Shown piece after piece: positions 24,801 through 39,800 of a stretch of 64,000 bases of DNA. Source of the DNA: Hypomesus transpacificus (Eukaryota > Chordata > Actinopteri > Osmeriformes > Osmeridae); assembly GCF_021917145.1 (NCBI RefSeq), contig NC_061077.1, positions 9,970,083-10,034,082 on the forward strand, given 5' to 3'. Position numbers and translations under genes: made by a program. The notes under the pieces are model-generated. The model was not told the origin of the DNA. It saw nothing but the letters and a program-made list of their open reading frames with translations, and made no database searches. Each line of letters begins with the position of its first letter. Position 1 is the stretch's first letter.

Positions 24801-27800
24801 CTCTCCATCAGGCAGTGCCTCCTCCCTCTGAGGCAGGCCGGTACCTCTCCACCAGGCAGTGCCTCCTCCCTCTGAGGCAGGCCGGTACCTCTCTACCAGG
24901 CAGTGCCTCCTCCCTCTGAGGCAGGCCGGTACCTCTCCACCAGGCAGTGCCTCCTCCCTCTGAGGCAGGCCGGTACCTCTACACCAGACAGTGCCTCCTC
25001 CCTCTGAGGCAGGTCGGTACCTCTCCATCATGCAGTGCCTCCGACCTCACAAAGAAAAGAAAATCCCAGTACACCCTAACACTGCCCAGTACATACTAAA
25101 ACAACCCAACACAACATAACACAGACCAGTACAGTACAGACAAATCTAACTTTGCACAGGACAAACTTACACAACTCACAGTACAATACCCACAGTACAT
25201 TATAACCTCAAACTGCTCAGCACAGATTACCAAAGCCCAGAACAGACCCACACAGACTAGCACAGCATTACACAGACCAGTACAGCACACCCTCTTTAAA
25301 CACTCCTCTCCTTTAACACCACGCTTCTTGTTTAGCAAAGCATGTCAAAAGAACCGTCTAACTTGTGTGGACTTGTATGTGGGGCAGCTAGGTGAGGAGA
25401 GAAAGGAGATGTCCAAAACCCACAATTAGAGAGAGGGCGTGATTACGAGGAAAGAAAAAATGTAGGTTGCCTTTGGTGAGCTTTTCTCCTTTTCCCCAGA
25501 GACAAAAGGAACAGTGAAAATAACTGATAGGAGGGGATGAGATGTGAACATGTACACACATGTATGTAGTCTCAGACACATCCACCAGCTCCCCACACCA
25601 TACAGAAAACAGAGGCAAGAGGTACCCTACATATGACATGAAGCAGCATATGTAGGGTAGTAATTGTACTGCAACTTCTCAGTCATTTTTATCTTAACCC
25701 CAAGAAACTTTGTGAACTAAACATTTGTGCTTTGGCAGCAATATTTGTTGTGAATCCAAATGAGTGGTAAGTTTGTAAGACAATTAGCTCTTTTCATGTT
25801 AATAGTAAATGTCCCTATCTTGTATTCTGCCTTGCTAGTGTGAGGAAGTCCCAGGGGACTATTTGCAGTCAAAGGTTAGCAAGCCTGGCGACAGGGGGCC
25901 CAGACAGCGGTGAGCTCTGCTGAATATAAGGCTGTGAAACCAGACACCCCTGGCTGACACCACCCAAAATAAAATATCTAAATCAAAAGGAGGAGGCCAT
26001 TCAACACAAGGCGGGTCGAAGAATGTGAGTGGCAAATGTAAACAATGCAAAGAACTCTACCTATCCATACCTTAAGACGCTTGAAACGTTTGATAGGTTT
26101 CAACACTTAAACGGTTCTTTCTCTTTCTCACACCTCAACAACTCCACTCCCTTCAACCATCACCACAGCAGGACTCCCCCTCAGACCTCCCCCTCCCTCT
26201 CCATGGACCACCTAGGTCTGCCTGCTCCATGTACCCCATGCTGCCACCCCCCACCAACACACACACACTCCTTTTTACACATGTACACTGTCAAAACAAG
26301 CAATTTGAAGACACACAAATCAGTCCTATGTCGCAGTCTGGAAGGAAGCCTTTGGTTTTAACAAGACCCTTGTCTGTGGCCAATAGAACTAGAGCAGTCC
26401 AATGTCCACAAGGTAGGCAAAAGAGAAGACAGGCCATAACCCATTCACTCCACCTGACCAACAACAAAACACAAAACATTGAAATAGGGGCCTCACATTC
26501 AGTCGCACAGAGATGCATCGAATAAACAAACAAACATGCTGCTTTACACTGCTATAAATAGCTCTCTGTTTCCGGTGATTCCAGTTGCGACTTGGGAGAG
26601 TGACCTGCCCTGAGGAGAAGACTGCAGGCTGCTCCAGTTCCCCCAGCTGACAGCTGAGCAGCAAGGTGCTGAGACTGGTGGCAGCTCGCATTGGAAGTGC
26701 CACGCATGTGTATTTATAACAGACAGGGGCCCCGGACCGCGGTATGGAGTCATTTAAGAAGCCCCCTTTCCTTCCCCTGGATAACTCTGCCTGTCTGCGG
26801 GGGATTGGTGGCTCCATAATGCACGAGACCTGACGCTGTGTGGTACAGGAACACCTCTCATGTGACAGGCTGACAGTGAGGGGCCATTGGATCCAAGATA
26901 TCAAAATAACTTCCAGGGTTAGACATCCTTTTACAGCAAAGGCAGAACCATTGAAAGTCCTTCAAATACATAACTAATAACTGACATTCAGAGTCAAAAC
27001 CATAATAACTTTATGGCTTATTTGTTTTAATGTTGACTGAATTACGTTAAACTGAAGTTCAGTAACATTCCAGTAGGACACTGACGAGAGTTACAGGAGT
27101 TGTACAGCTGAGACTAAAGAGGCCAGGACTTAGGAGGGAAGCACCAGCAGCTATCGGATGCCTCTGACAAAGCTCTGGTTTCCCACTGCGGCCCAGGCAG
27201 CAGCAAAGTTACCTTTAACCTCCACCCTGACTCTAATTCTCGCCTCAGGACCAGATAATCTGACACCACCTGTTTCGTTGGCCGCAGCCCACAATGTCAG
27301 TCCCACCAACAGGCAAGTTAAAGCACAGCTCACTGACATCCCCCTCAGTATTATGCTGGATTAATGTCACATTCCACTCTGCAGAAGGCATAAAAAAGGA
27401 GGAAGAGGGAAAAGACAAGCCTATGACATCAGTGGGAAAATAAGCAGCAGTGTTGTTTGGAAGAGCAGGGGCCCTATCTGCCTAACACTATGAGATCACG
27501 ACTCTCGAAAACAGCAATTGTGAACGCCTTCCAGAGAACAGGCCTCCGAGCCATGGTCATTTGGTGTTTTGAAGCTTTCGACCAATTCCCAAGGTCATGC
27601 TAGTTGGGAAGGCAATCTCATAATTAACTGGGATTTGGCCGGGGACCACGGTGAGGTTTTTGGAACGCCAAACAGCTTCAATATGCCGAGCATCTCAGAC
27701 CACTAGATAAAGCTCTTTGTTTGGTAACCTGAGATGTTTTCTTTCAGCATGGAACAACCCAACAAAACCTCCTGCTAACAAAGATGCAGCCTTTGTATGC

Positions 27801-30800
27801 CTGCCATCTGCACTTCACAGACTATTTTCATTTTTACACTGTGCCAAGTTCATTTAAGGGCAGAATTAATAAAGTCACATCTAAAGACTGTATCTTTTTA
27901 TTGTCGTAAGGACCGCTGTCACTGTCAATTTCATACTCCAAGACTTTGTAGTATAACATCTGACCAGGTTAACCAAATAAGTTATTGACCAGATGTTTCA
28001 ATGTAACAAAGTTATAAAGTGACAAAGGGCCTATGGTCTATAATATGTGGACAGGATCATCAAAGTGAGGTAGCAAGGGATGAAGCTGAATCCACTTTTC
28101 AAAGTTCTGTACCTCCCTCCACAATGGAAATGAACTGACAGCTGTTTTCTTTACCCTGCACACCATGGGAAAGACTTAACTGGAAGGAGGGAGACAAGAT
28201 GACTGGGGAGGGAAATGAGACCTGGCCAGACTTCACACACACCAAATAACCATGACATGGGGGTAAGGTCATCTTTTATTACAAACCCCAGAGAGGTTTA
28301 AGAGAGTCTGGGCCTCAATCCTGAATAACTAGCAGGGATTAAGTCTAGTTCAATTAAAGACATTTCTCCTCAAATATCTATATCCATCCACATGTATGTG
28401 AATTAGCAGTCATAAGTGACTATAGTCAGTTATACAGTTTGGTGGTGGAGTTCAGAAAGGCCCTACTGATGTCATCTGAGACTTCTGTGTTGGTTCAGTG
28501 TTGGTGATAGGCAGTTCTTTGGCAAAGGGCCTACATAGGGTCACCACATGCCAAAGGTGTCATTTCATAATTTCCTTTCACTTGTGATTCGTAGTCCTGC
28601 TGTTAAGTACTCAAATTTCAGCCCTCTAATCAAATTATAGAGATTTCACAGGTCAGAGCCACCTTCATCTCTTTCAATTGGAAACTGTAGTAAGGTCTTT
28701 TAATAGTCATGCTATCTTAAGTAAGAAACACCAAGAGTTCCTGAGGGTCAACACGAGAGATTGCTAAGGGACTGGTTTTGGGGGTGAGGGGTGAGGGGTA
28801 AGAGGTGAGTGGATGTTGTAAAGGCGCAGGTGAAGGTTGTGTTACAAAAACAAGATCAACAAACATTTACTTACCCTTTAAAACCCCCATCTACCCCAGA
28901 CAATAACTTGTCCCTCTAAACCATAATAAAGTCTAACCCCAGGTCCTATGTAATTACAATGATGTTTATCTAAGTATTGCTATATAGTTACATGTTATTT
29001 AATGTAACCTTAACTTTGCCTGAAATATAAAGGATGTATTGATCTGAAGTAGGCTCAATTTCCCTGAAATATGTCAAAACTTTTCTGACTTAATAAGGCT
29101 ATCTATGCTTATCCAAATGAACACACACAAATCTTGAACAAAATATGTCCCAGGCCTGATTCCAAGGGTCCATTCAGGAAGAATGAAAGGTAGTGCCGGT
29201 AGGGCAGGTGAACTTTAGAACCCTGACGGTGCCCAGCCCAGCTGACCCTCTCTCAGTCAGACAGGCCAGGAGAGCTACGGGGAGGACTGAGGTGGAATTC
29301 TTGGGGGAGATAAAAATACCTCTGAGGCTGTGTAGCTGCAGGTGTTATTACACCCAACCTCAGAGCCCCTTGGGCAAGAATGGGAGGCAACTTAGGGGTT
29401 AAAGACCCCAGGGGGCCCTTGCAGACCTCCGCAGCAGTTCAAGTACCTTTTAAGAATAGTAGGAGTGGTTTGTTTACTTTCACTAAGAATTTCTGAACTA
29501 CAAAAGGCATGGCCTAAAAGACTTCAGAGGTATTTTGATTGCTAGAGGATCCAGGTTGCTTCATCCATACTTCTGTATTTCTAACAAAAACAGTAAAATG
29601 GGTATATCTATACACGGCAAATCTTATAATCCACAATCAAACTGGACAGGTTAAAACTTGAGAACATGTTCAAGTATGTTCGCTTTCTCGAAAACTTAAA
29701 AAAAGACAAAGAAAACCTGAAGCATGTGACAGATGTACAGTATTCAACCTGACCCAACATGCCAGTGTGGGTGTCTATATGCCTGTCTTTACAGGTGCCT
29801 GAATTCAGTAACAAATTCAGAGATGCTCTTATTAAAACCTAACTGCAGCCTGCTCCTTCTAGATTTAGAGTGATACGTGCAGAATACAGGACACAGTGCT
29901 CACAGTGAACACAGTGAACCCAGTAAACACATTGCTCAGAGTGAACGCAGTGAACACACTGAACACAGTGCTCACAGTGAACCCAGTGAACACAGTGCTC
30001 ACAGTGAACCCAGTGAACACAGTGAACACAGTGCTCTCAGTGAACACAGTGAACACAATGAACACAGTGAACACAGTGAACACAGTGCTCACAGTGAACC
30101 CAGTGAACACAGTGCTCACAGTGAACCCAGTGAACACAGTGAACACAGTGCTCACAGTGAACCCAGTGAACACAGTGCTCAGAGTGAACCCAGTGAACAC
30201 AGTGAACACAGCGAACACAGTGAACACAGTGCTCAGCATCTACTCACGCCTCACCATGAGGTCAACTCTGGCTGAAGATCTATAACCACTGAAGACAGAC
30301 AGGGTTCAGCATTAGGGTTCTGGTGAGAAGTGGCAGACACAGCCAACCGTAGCGCCGCGCTTTAACACACTCTCACCCAGTGAACAAACACTCAAATGGA
30401 CTGCAGGAGTTTTGAAATAGGTCAGTTTTGTAACACTAAAAAGCTGTTCCTCAGAGCTGGTACTGTAACAATATGAGATCAAAAGCGTATATCAAAAAAG
30501 GCCCTTATAAGACAGGGACTCTGCTTTTGAAGAGGAGATTATACTCCCTCTTGATATCATGCACATCCAAAAATAAATCTTTCCATTCTTTTCCCCCCCA
30601 TTAGTTACAGTATTAGTGCAAGTTAACATTGTTGATGCCAAGGAGCTCACAGGTCATGAAGCAAATCCACCCACACTAACAGTGTGACCTCAGCTTAAGC
30701 CAACAAGGAACTTTCCAGGTTTTAGACCGTGTTTTGCAAAGGAAGTGATTTATTTTCCCCGATCGAAAGATCATGGCAAAATTAAACTCCAAGCAAAAAA

Positions 30801-33800
30801 GTCTGCATCAGCTCTTAACAGCCAACCTCATGGAAGAAAACGTGAACATTCCTGCAGCCAATGATTTGGGTTCAGCATGTGAGACGGGATCAGGTGCCCA
30901 CTTTGTCTGCATGAAATGCTTTGTCTCTGATTGGCTGTTCCAAGCTCCATTCACTGGTTTAAATCCTTGGATTTAGACTCCCCCTGTCACCCAATGACAA
31001 AGGATCAAGGAGCCGGGCACTCGCAGACCACAGGATTATCTCCTCTGGGTCATGGAGGAGAGGTTGAAGATGCAGAATCCCAGGGAAGCAGAGGTTACAT
31101 TTCAGGCCCTTTGTTGGCCATGTCAAATACAGCATACTGTAGTTCAAGCCAGAGGAGGTATTTAGAACCGTAGTTACCAAGTTATCAACACTGACCTGCA
31201 TTCATGAGTTAAAAGACTTTGTTTCACCGACGTACATTGGTTCTTGATTTGATTACGTATAGAGTCATTTTGCTGTTTCAGCATGTTCCTAAATTAGGAG
31301 AAGTCAGGTCCAAAAGAAACTCACTGTTTCAGCTACTCCTTCAGTGTAACAATAAAAATAACTTGGCTAAAAGTAGTGTAAACTTTACATGTTTTGGTTG
31401 CTGTTGTTTCAACAGTGGGATTTTGTGCAAGGACCGTATCATGCTGTTGCCTCTCCAGCTCTGGAAACCAGTAGGAGAATCCCAGCCAAGTGTTGAGTGG
31501 TGTTGAAGGAGACGTTGATACAGTCTGTGACTGCAGGATAAAGATATGGATTTGATTGAGAGCTGGGGAAAAGGCAGAGATAGCAGACTTCCAGTGATCC
31601 AGGCACTGCTCCTGTCCAAGGTCAACAGGCACTGTGCCCTGGGATGTTTCTGCATCAAACAGGATTTATAATGGTGTTAGTTCAGTTTCACGTTACTGTG
31701 TGTGAGTATACTTGACAACATCGTTTTTACAAATGACTTCTTCAAATTACAGCTTTCATGTTATCAAATTGAGATGACTTGAAGTCGTGTATGTCCGGAC
31801 CATGGCAGTGGCCACTCATTACACCTCATGTCCACCATCCCACCTTACAACCAGTCTATTAACTCTCTTGTTACAAAAAAGACAACACTTTTAAGGTACT
31901 CATCCTTGATGGTAAAGAGAGCATACATGAATTTGGATATTCAACTCATAGTCACAATATTTAGTGCATGTGATGTGAATACTCACATTACAATCTAATG
32001 GATTTATCAAGGCCACACTTTTATTTCAAATGCTATCATTAGTATACCTGGAAAAGTGGATTTCAAATGATACCATTACCAATCCTGAAATATTGAGAAA
32101 TGTGTTCCTGTAGGATGCTCACTTCCCAATTGTTTAAGCATGCCATGCTCCTACATTACTTTAGAGATAGTGGTAGATAGCTTCTCTTAAAGGTGTTAAA
32201 TGTAATAAAACACCTTGACACCCATGTTTAGACAGGGGTGACTATGTGAACAGAACTCTTCTATAATTACATGACAACCATCCCATTGTTCTTTAAGAGC
32301 CTGGAGGGAGGATTTCCCCCAGACTGAGGCCCGCCTGTTTCATTTAATAATAAGCAAAGCAGATTAAATTCTGACCAAATTAAACATTTCCCTCCCTTAA
32401 CTCAGCCTTCCTTCCCTAGATACTCCTAAAATAAACACATTCATCGATACAATGCAGAACAATAGCCAACTCAAAATGAAGTTATAAACATTTAATAAAG
32501 CATGGATAGGTAAATGGTAGTATAATAGTTTTAGTAAATGATTGATCAAAACCAAACTGCTTGTGACTTATGCTCTTACTGAGTGCAGCCTGATCATGAA
32601 AATGATACATATTTAATATACAGCAGGGCCTCAACCCTTCAGTTTCCTTTGATGTCTCAGACAGTCTGTCCATTTATCTTAACCCTAAGTGACAGAATCG
32701 GAAGAACCCATAATATTCCCCTATAACTGTGACTGAACTAATGAGCAAAAACGCCACCATAAGGTAATTGGAACCACAAACTATGCTGAGGTTGGTCATT
32801 TCAGATGGGAGACTTGAAACCTCTAAATGAGTGTGCCTGTTCCTGTGCTCATTACAATGAGCTGGCCCATGTAGGAGGTGGACATGAAAGAAAGCAGTTA
32901 ACGTGAATGTTTGTTCCATTTAACAAGAAACCACACCCATGTTCTCTGGGGTAATGAACCCCCAATGACCCATTCATATCATAATCACAATGGTATCCTA
33001 TTTGTTTATTTAATTTAACCCTATTTAAAAGTCTACGAGCCTATAAAAGCCAACAGAACAAGATTGCAAGGCTTGCAGTCTTCGTTAAGAGTGTGCAACC
33101 TGAATATCTTACTGAGTAAGTAAGATTCAGTCAAACGAAACAAGTAGGATTGTTATTGGGTTTATAGAGTCCAAATAATTGAAGAGGCCACTGCCATCTG
33201 CCTAACACAGACACCATCAGAGCCGTCAGCTAGACTCCCCACCAGTTGACAGATTAATCTCACCTGTCTTTATAATTCAAAGACTGGGGTAATTTGAAGG
33301 TGCGCTCACACACACACCAACTACTTTGCCCAAACCAAGACATCTGTTTGCCAGAGGTTTATGCAACAATGCAAGAAAGCAGGAGGCCAATCCGGCCCAT
33401 TCATTGGGAGCAGATGTGAGGCATCCATTTCCTACAATAATAGGAGGTAATTACAGACATGGAGGGGGGGGGTTCCACATGTCCATGTGAAAATACACGA
33501 TGGCTCTGGTCAATAATCAAAGCGCCAGGCAGTAACACCAGTAAAGCGTACAAGCAGTGAAACAAAACTACAGTCTACAGTCTGACTCTCTGGCTCAGAA
33601 ACATCTTATGAGCCAGGTCATGACCTTGGGAAAAGTGAGACTCTAAAGAGGTTGGTTTCAGCCTCATCATAGCTTCCCAGCTACTTTTTTTTGACATATT
33701 TTAACATGCTTCAAACAGTCCAACATTCCTAGCCTCACTGGTAGGCAGCCCCCTTCTAACTCCAACATCTACTCCAAACTATATACGTGAGCAACCATGC

Positions 33801-36800
33801 TCCTGGAATGGCTCCAACAGGGGGAAACAGAAGGGTGAAGTTTGACATGTGCACACTGGAAGAGCTTGAGTGTGTGCCATGGAATCTGACTAGCAGTCTC
33901 ACCTCAATGCCAAATCTGCCGTCTAGTGTGCCCGACTCCACCCTCTGTGCCTGTTACAGAGCCAAAACAGAACCCCTGCAGTGCTGAGGGGGAGAGAGAC
34001 TGGGCCCCTTCTGGTCTGGGCCCTGGCACAGTTGAAATTACCAATACAGCTAAAGGGAAACACTATTTAATTAGGCCTTTGAGAGAAAGCAATTATTGCA
34101 AGACTTGGGTAAATGATAGCTGCCTGGGTGAGTCTGACCTGGACACTGATGTCTGACCTGGACACTGAGGTCTGACCTGGACACTGAGGTCTGACCTGGA
34201 CACTGAGGTCTGACCTGGACACTGAGGTCTTCACTGCCCTGGATGGTTGAATGGGAGCTTATTAAGGAGATCTTCCGAAAAGGTCATCCTGTAGAGATTA
34301 AGCACTTAAAACACATTTTTGTCAAGCAAACTTTGTGATAAAAAGTTCTGAAACCCATAAAACTGGCAAGAGCATAATCATTCATTTAGTAAATAAAAAT
34401 TATCTCCATAATGAGCAACAGCTGGAAAACACAACCCAATCATCAGCAGGGGTGAGGGGAGGTAGACAGTAATCTCCAAAAGACTTATTACCAGAAACTG
34501 TGTTTAAGAGACCAGACAACCCATGTGCTTTCAATAAACCCACTCTTGAGACTGCAATCAAAAGAGCATTTTTATTGTTTACCTTTCACTGGGGGGAATG
34601 GGTCTTATCATTACGAACAAGGACGGCAATTCTAAACAACTAACATAGCAAGGACAACATCAGCAACATACAAAATGTTAGGTCTTGGACACAGCCTTCT
34701 CAACACTTTTTTTTTTTAAACTGCTCCTGACACTGTGCAGACACAGCCTGTGAGCTGTGTGTTTGGGTGAGGACTCAGCTCCCAGGAATCAACAGATGGT
34801 TTGGGAGGAGGCAAAATTATACACAGCCACTTTAGGCTGGAAACCACAGAAATTCCCTCTCTGTTCCCAAAACCTTTACAAGGCCAACATTCAGCTGCAG
34901 TTTCCCTGCCAGGTACTACTGGGTAGACCCTAGAAGAGTTCAACTGAGTTTATGATAGATAACAAACTTCCTGTTGGTTAGTCCAGACACTAGTCTATAC
35001 ACAGTACTATAATTGTTTTGTTTTGACTGTTAAATACAGTACACTCCACGCATGAACCATTTCAGGTGAAACATTATTCTGCCAACCTCACCATGGCAAT
35101 GACCTTGAACAATTTTCAAAGGAATGCACTTGACAAGGTGTCTGTAAAATACTTGAAAGGAACAATGTCTATTGTAGATGGCATGCTACACAGAGCCATG
35201 ATATGGATCTAGGGAAGCAGTCAGCTTCACACGGATCCACATTCCATCCTTATCAAACAAGAGTTGGACTCTCATTCCCACAACTTCTCCAATCATGCTC
35301 ACACACACATACATCTGTCCAACCTCACAGCTATTTGTTCAACAGGACCACCACTAAACACAGCCATATCACTCCAGCCACACTCATAACCACCCTCCTC
35401 GGGAGAACAAGCCTTAACCCACAAAGATGTGGGCTGACGTCTGCTTGGTGGAAAAGAAAACCACAGAGGAGTGGAAAGGTTACATTTTAAGTGCTTGATT
35501 TAAAAGGTCACCAGAAAACTCTTTGCAGTAAATTAGGTCATATTTTGTATTAATAATGTAGGATAGATGTATTATAGACTGAGAACTCGACATGAGCAGA
35601 TACAATACAGGTTTCATTATACATTAGTAAAATGACATTAGAAAAAATGTTTTGAACCACTACAGAGGAAAACTGACATCCTCCACAGAACACCCTTGCC
35701 ACTTATGCACCGTTCCTTTATCCTTCATTGACCCTACAATTCTTCATCTCTGGCCAACAGATGAAGGAGAAAAGCCAAGGCCTCTGGAATTTTCTCTCAT
35801 TGTTAACTACACACTGTGAGTGCTATTACTTAGATTTGAATCAAGAGTTTTTCCATGACAGATCACTGGTTGGCTTTATAAATTAAACTTGAGTTTGTAA
35901 CGGAAACAAACCAAGAGGAAAAAGATCTACAGTGACAACAAAATCATTTTTGCCGCGATGATCTGCCAAGCAGTCAAAGGCAGTGTATTCATTTCTAGTT
36001 CCAACATGTGAAGTTCCAGGTTATTATGTCTTATGAAATCCAACATGCAGCGTTACCACCATGACTTCTAAGAGTAGGAGGATTTGAACCATCTGCTGTC
36101 TATTGGATATCACCTCAGAGGTGGATTTGTTTTCCCTGACAGAGAATACTTGACAGAGAAGTGGTCCCTGAATGTTTATTCCTTGCAAGGGGCTTATTGA
36201 AGGTGGTGCGTTGAGAGATAAGGGTGCCAGGGAAGAAGGTAGACGTGCTTAAAGAATCAGGATTTGTAAATGCCCACATCCTTCAGATAGTAGATCTGAA
36301 GAGGGAGGGGATACAACAAATAATGACAGGGATTTTCTGTGGGTATGTATAGAACAGGACATGCTCCGAATTGTGCACAGGAAAGCCTGAATAAACTTTG
36401 CTCCGGGGAAGTGAGGCAGTACTTGTCCTGCAGATAATTCCAGGTTTCATTTCCACAACAGGATGATGATTCAGCACAACTAGAGGTTGCAGACCATCAC
36501 AAACCACAGCTTCAAACAATGGATCGTTGGCATCCCCTAAATCATGACCCTGTGACCTCTTTTTCTAAACATATCTTGTGATGAAACAGATGACTTGGCC
36601 AGATTTCCTCTTCCACTGCTCAGGATGTGTGTGTTGAGTGCTGGTCACACAGGACGGAAAATGAGCCATTAGTCCATTAAATAAAGGTGCGAGTTAGGCA
36701 ACCTACAGGGGAGGAGAAAGAGAGATGGAGGCTCTCTTTCTGCCATGGAGCAGCTGCTGACGTGCTGACACAGAGCAGACTGCTGCTGGACTCAGGAGTT

Positions 36801-39800
36801 TATCTCCGCCCTCTCCAGTGGGCCTCTGCCTACTGTCGGATGGCCAGAGAGGTGGAGAGCTGAACGAGACGTAGAGAGGGGTAGAGGAGTAGAGAGGGGG
36901 GCAGAGAGGAGGCACAGAGTGCTGACTTGAGAGCTGAACACTTCCAGAAGTAGGGCAACACAGAGGCAAACTGAGACATATTTTGGCAGCGGCTTCAAAA
37001 GAGGCCGATTTGCCAACTGCGCTCTATGTTATAGTTACAGTGTTCTGGATCCATCACGTCAGAGGTACAGTACTGGACTGCAAGGCCTGGTGCTTGCTCA
37101 GATTTTGCAATTCAGACAAGGTAAAAGTGTTACAACTTTTTCTGCCAAATTGAAATGGGAGGGATTGTAGAGTTTGCCCAGATTTAAAGAAAAAAGTAAA
37201 TTTGTACTAGTTTAAAGGAGAAAAAGCTCAACGGTTGGCCATATAACCTTAGGGCCATATAACCTTCTGAGGGGAGGAAAAGCTTTGAGAAAACCGAGCT
37301 TCTCTTTTTTAGGGACAGGCAGGGGCTTGTCTTCCTCCAAAGGAAGGAAAGGCATGGGCCCTGTAGTTTCAGCTCAGGGCCAAGGGAGGCACTAGCTCCG
37401 GTCATAGGAAAGAACGAGACAGATTTGTTCACAAGATGGCAAAGTCACGGTGTTCAAACCAGGAAGGGAGGGAAAAGAATAATAACATGAAAAATACAGT
37501 CTACCCCAAAAGCCTTTCTATATTAGCCCAAGAGCCCTTGGTGAAGAGACCATAGTGAAGAGACCATGGTGAAGAGACCAACCCCCATCACTGCAACTCT
37601 GAGTGCAACCAGGGAGGGGCTATACATGACAATACATGAACTCCTCTCAACAATAAGGAACCCATCAAGCGATTTAACATCAATGCCAGCCAGAGAGACA
37701 ATGCGGGACTCAAAAGACAATTTGCAGTACAGTTAACTTAGCATTTCAATCAATCTCAAGTAAGAGCCAAGGCAAAAGACTGCTGGGGAATAAAGCCCTT
37801 CAACACAGTACCAATAGTTTCTTTAATGCCTCTGGTGACCTCATCATGAACTGTATTGGCTCTTTGAAAGACCCCCATAAAAGAGGAGAGAGGAATATTC
37901 CTCATTCCTGCAGAACTGAACAGTTCTTAGAAAACAGTCATTCACACTTCTTAGATCTTCATTTATCCTGTATGGATTTTGTGAGTCATCACAGGCCATA
38001 TTTACACAACGTTGACTTAAATTCAGCTTGCTGCCTTGTAATAATACTGTACAGCCACTAAGAACTTTTCTCTGAAGGTTCTAGACCTAGCATAACTCAA
38101 CCAGTGACGAGAAGATTACATACAAAGCGATGACATAATAAGGTTGATGTGTGTTTCCTTAAAGAGCTGTGTGAGGATCTGGGGTTGGGAGAGGCAAAGG
38201 AGAAACAGAGAGGCAGTGGATGTAAAAGGTTCCCCTGTAGCGTCGGGCACCACAGAGAGTATGCATGCTCATGTTAGCACATGCACAATGCAGCTATCTG
38301 TACCAGCTGAGTTGCAGCTGTGTTTAGAGTCTGCTTCCCTGTCCGACACAGACGCAACGTACATGAAAGCAGAGCAACTGTAAACCACACGGCACACTGC
38401 TTTGTAAGAAGATGTATCCAAGGCGTTGGTTTGTAAAGCTGAGTGTGACTGACTGCCTGTTTTCTGGAACTTTCCTCTTGTGGATGCTATTGTTTTACTG
38501 GTAGACAATCATTACAGAATTGTATGAATTACTTCTCATGACTTCAACTCCAATATATTATGTCTTTCAACTTCTTACAAAGACCACAATTGCGTTTGAC
38601 ATGATGAGAATGTTATCACCCATAGGTGTGGGATAGTCTGACTCGTGAATTAATTACAAGGAGGTGAACCGATGAACTGTGAAACAGTGTCAGGTTCATA
38701 ATCCTGACCTCTGACCTCCACACAGGCCCCATTCACACCTCACTGCAGAGTAAATACATAAAGCGCTGCCTGCTCCCCATATGTGTCAATGTGTTTGAAG
38801 AGGGGAAAGTCCTATCAAACAAGATGGCCTCTCTTCTGAGGCTGGTTCAACAATGCAATGTTTGTTCCTGCAAATTAGCTGAACAGTTCTTAGGGGACCA
38901 CATTTTCAACACTATTCAAACTTCGGTAGTCCACAAGGACTCTACCTATGTTAATTAAATAACAGGGACTAGATCCGATGAGGTAGAAAAGCAATAGACA
39001 GAGATTTACTATGTTTGATTACTTATTCAAACACAGTCTGGATCAACACACTGTTTAAGAGGATGTTGCATCCCAGATTCATGGGGATAGAAGGGAAGAG
39101 TTTTACGCCATGTATACAGATAGGGGCTGTCCATGGTCACAGGAATCCAGGCCACCCTTCCCTCCTTCAGTTCACCCCCAGTGAGGTCAGCGGACACTTG
39201 TGGCGCTCTATACAGCGAGGGATCTGAGCCAAAAGTCAACACAGCTCACTGTTCTGATGTCGGGAAACAAAGCGACTTGCCGTTCATATGGTAAAGAGCC
39301 AGAAAGCCACACAGACAATATGCAACCACTACTAACCCTGGCTTTGACCAGCCTACACTCAACAGGTTGCGGTCTAAGGATAAAAGAATGTCTCTCCGAG
39401 TACAAAAATCCAATTGTGAAAGAAATACAATACTTGAAAATAGGTAACCTCAACAATAAATTAAATTTCTTGCAAGAGAAAGGTAAGAGTGGTCAACATA
39501 GGGATGAGGGCACTTGACTGTGTTGCACGCTGCCTGTCACCAAATTAAGAGGCTTTATTGACGTTCATTGTTAAAGCTGATTGATGCAAATGGCCATCAT
39601 ATTCCGCCTGAATGGAGCAAGCCCCCATAGCAACATCAGTACATGTGCTTATAGAGCAAGCCCACATACCAACACCAGTACATGTGCTTATGGAGCAAGC
39701 CCCCATAGCAACACCAGTACATGTGCTTAATTGAATCAAAGAGTCCAGCCTGTCGCAGTTCAAACTCATAATCCAAGAAACAGATGCTCCTGGTTCCGGA

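Noticed and set aside
24717..25031. A 104-codon minus-strand frame with repeated peptide blocks
   Set aside because: It is the translation of the 44-bp minisatellite through three frames, not a protein family.
24603..25042. CRISPR-like regular repeat array
   Set aside because: The units are contiguous without unique spacers and the genome is vertebrate; it is a minisatellite.
29865..30285. Three long open frames on both strands (Ser-Glu-His, Thr-Val-Phe and Asn-Thr-Val repeats)
   Set aside because: They are produced by a 9-bp tandem repeat whose period is a multiple of three; no splice context or domain.
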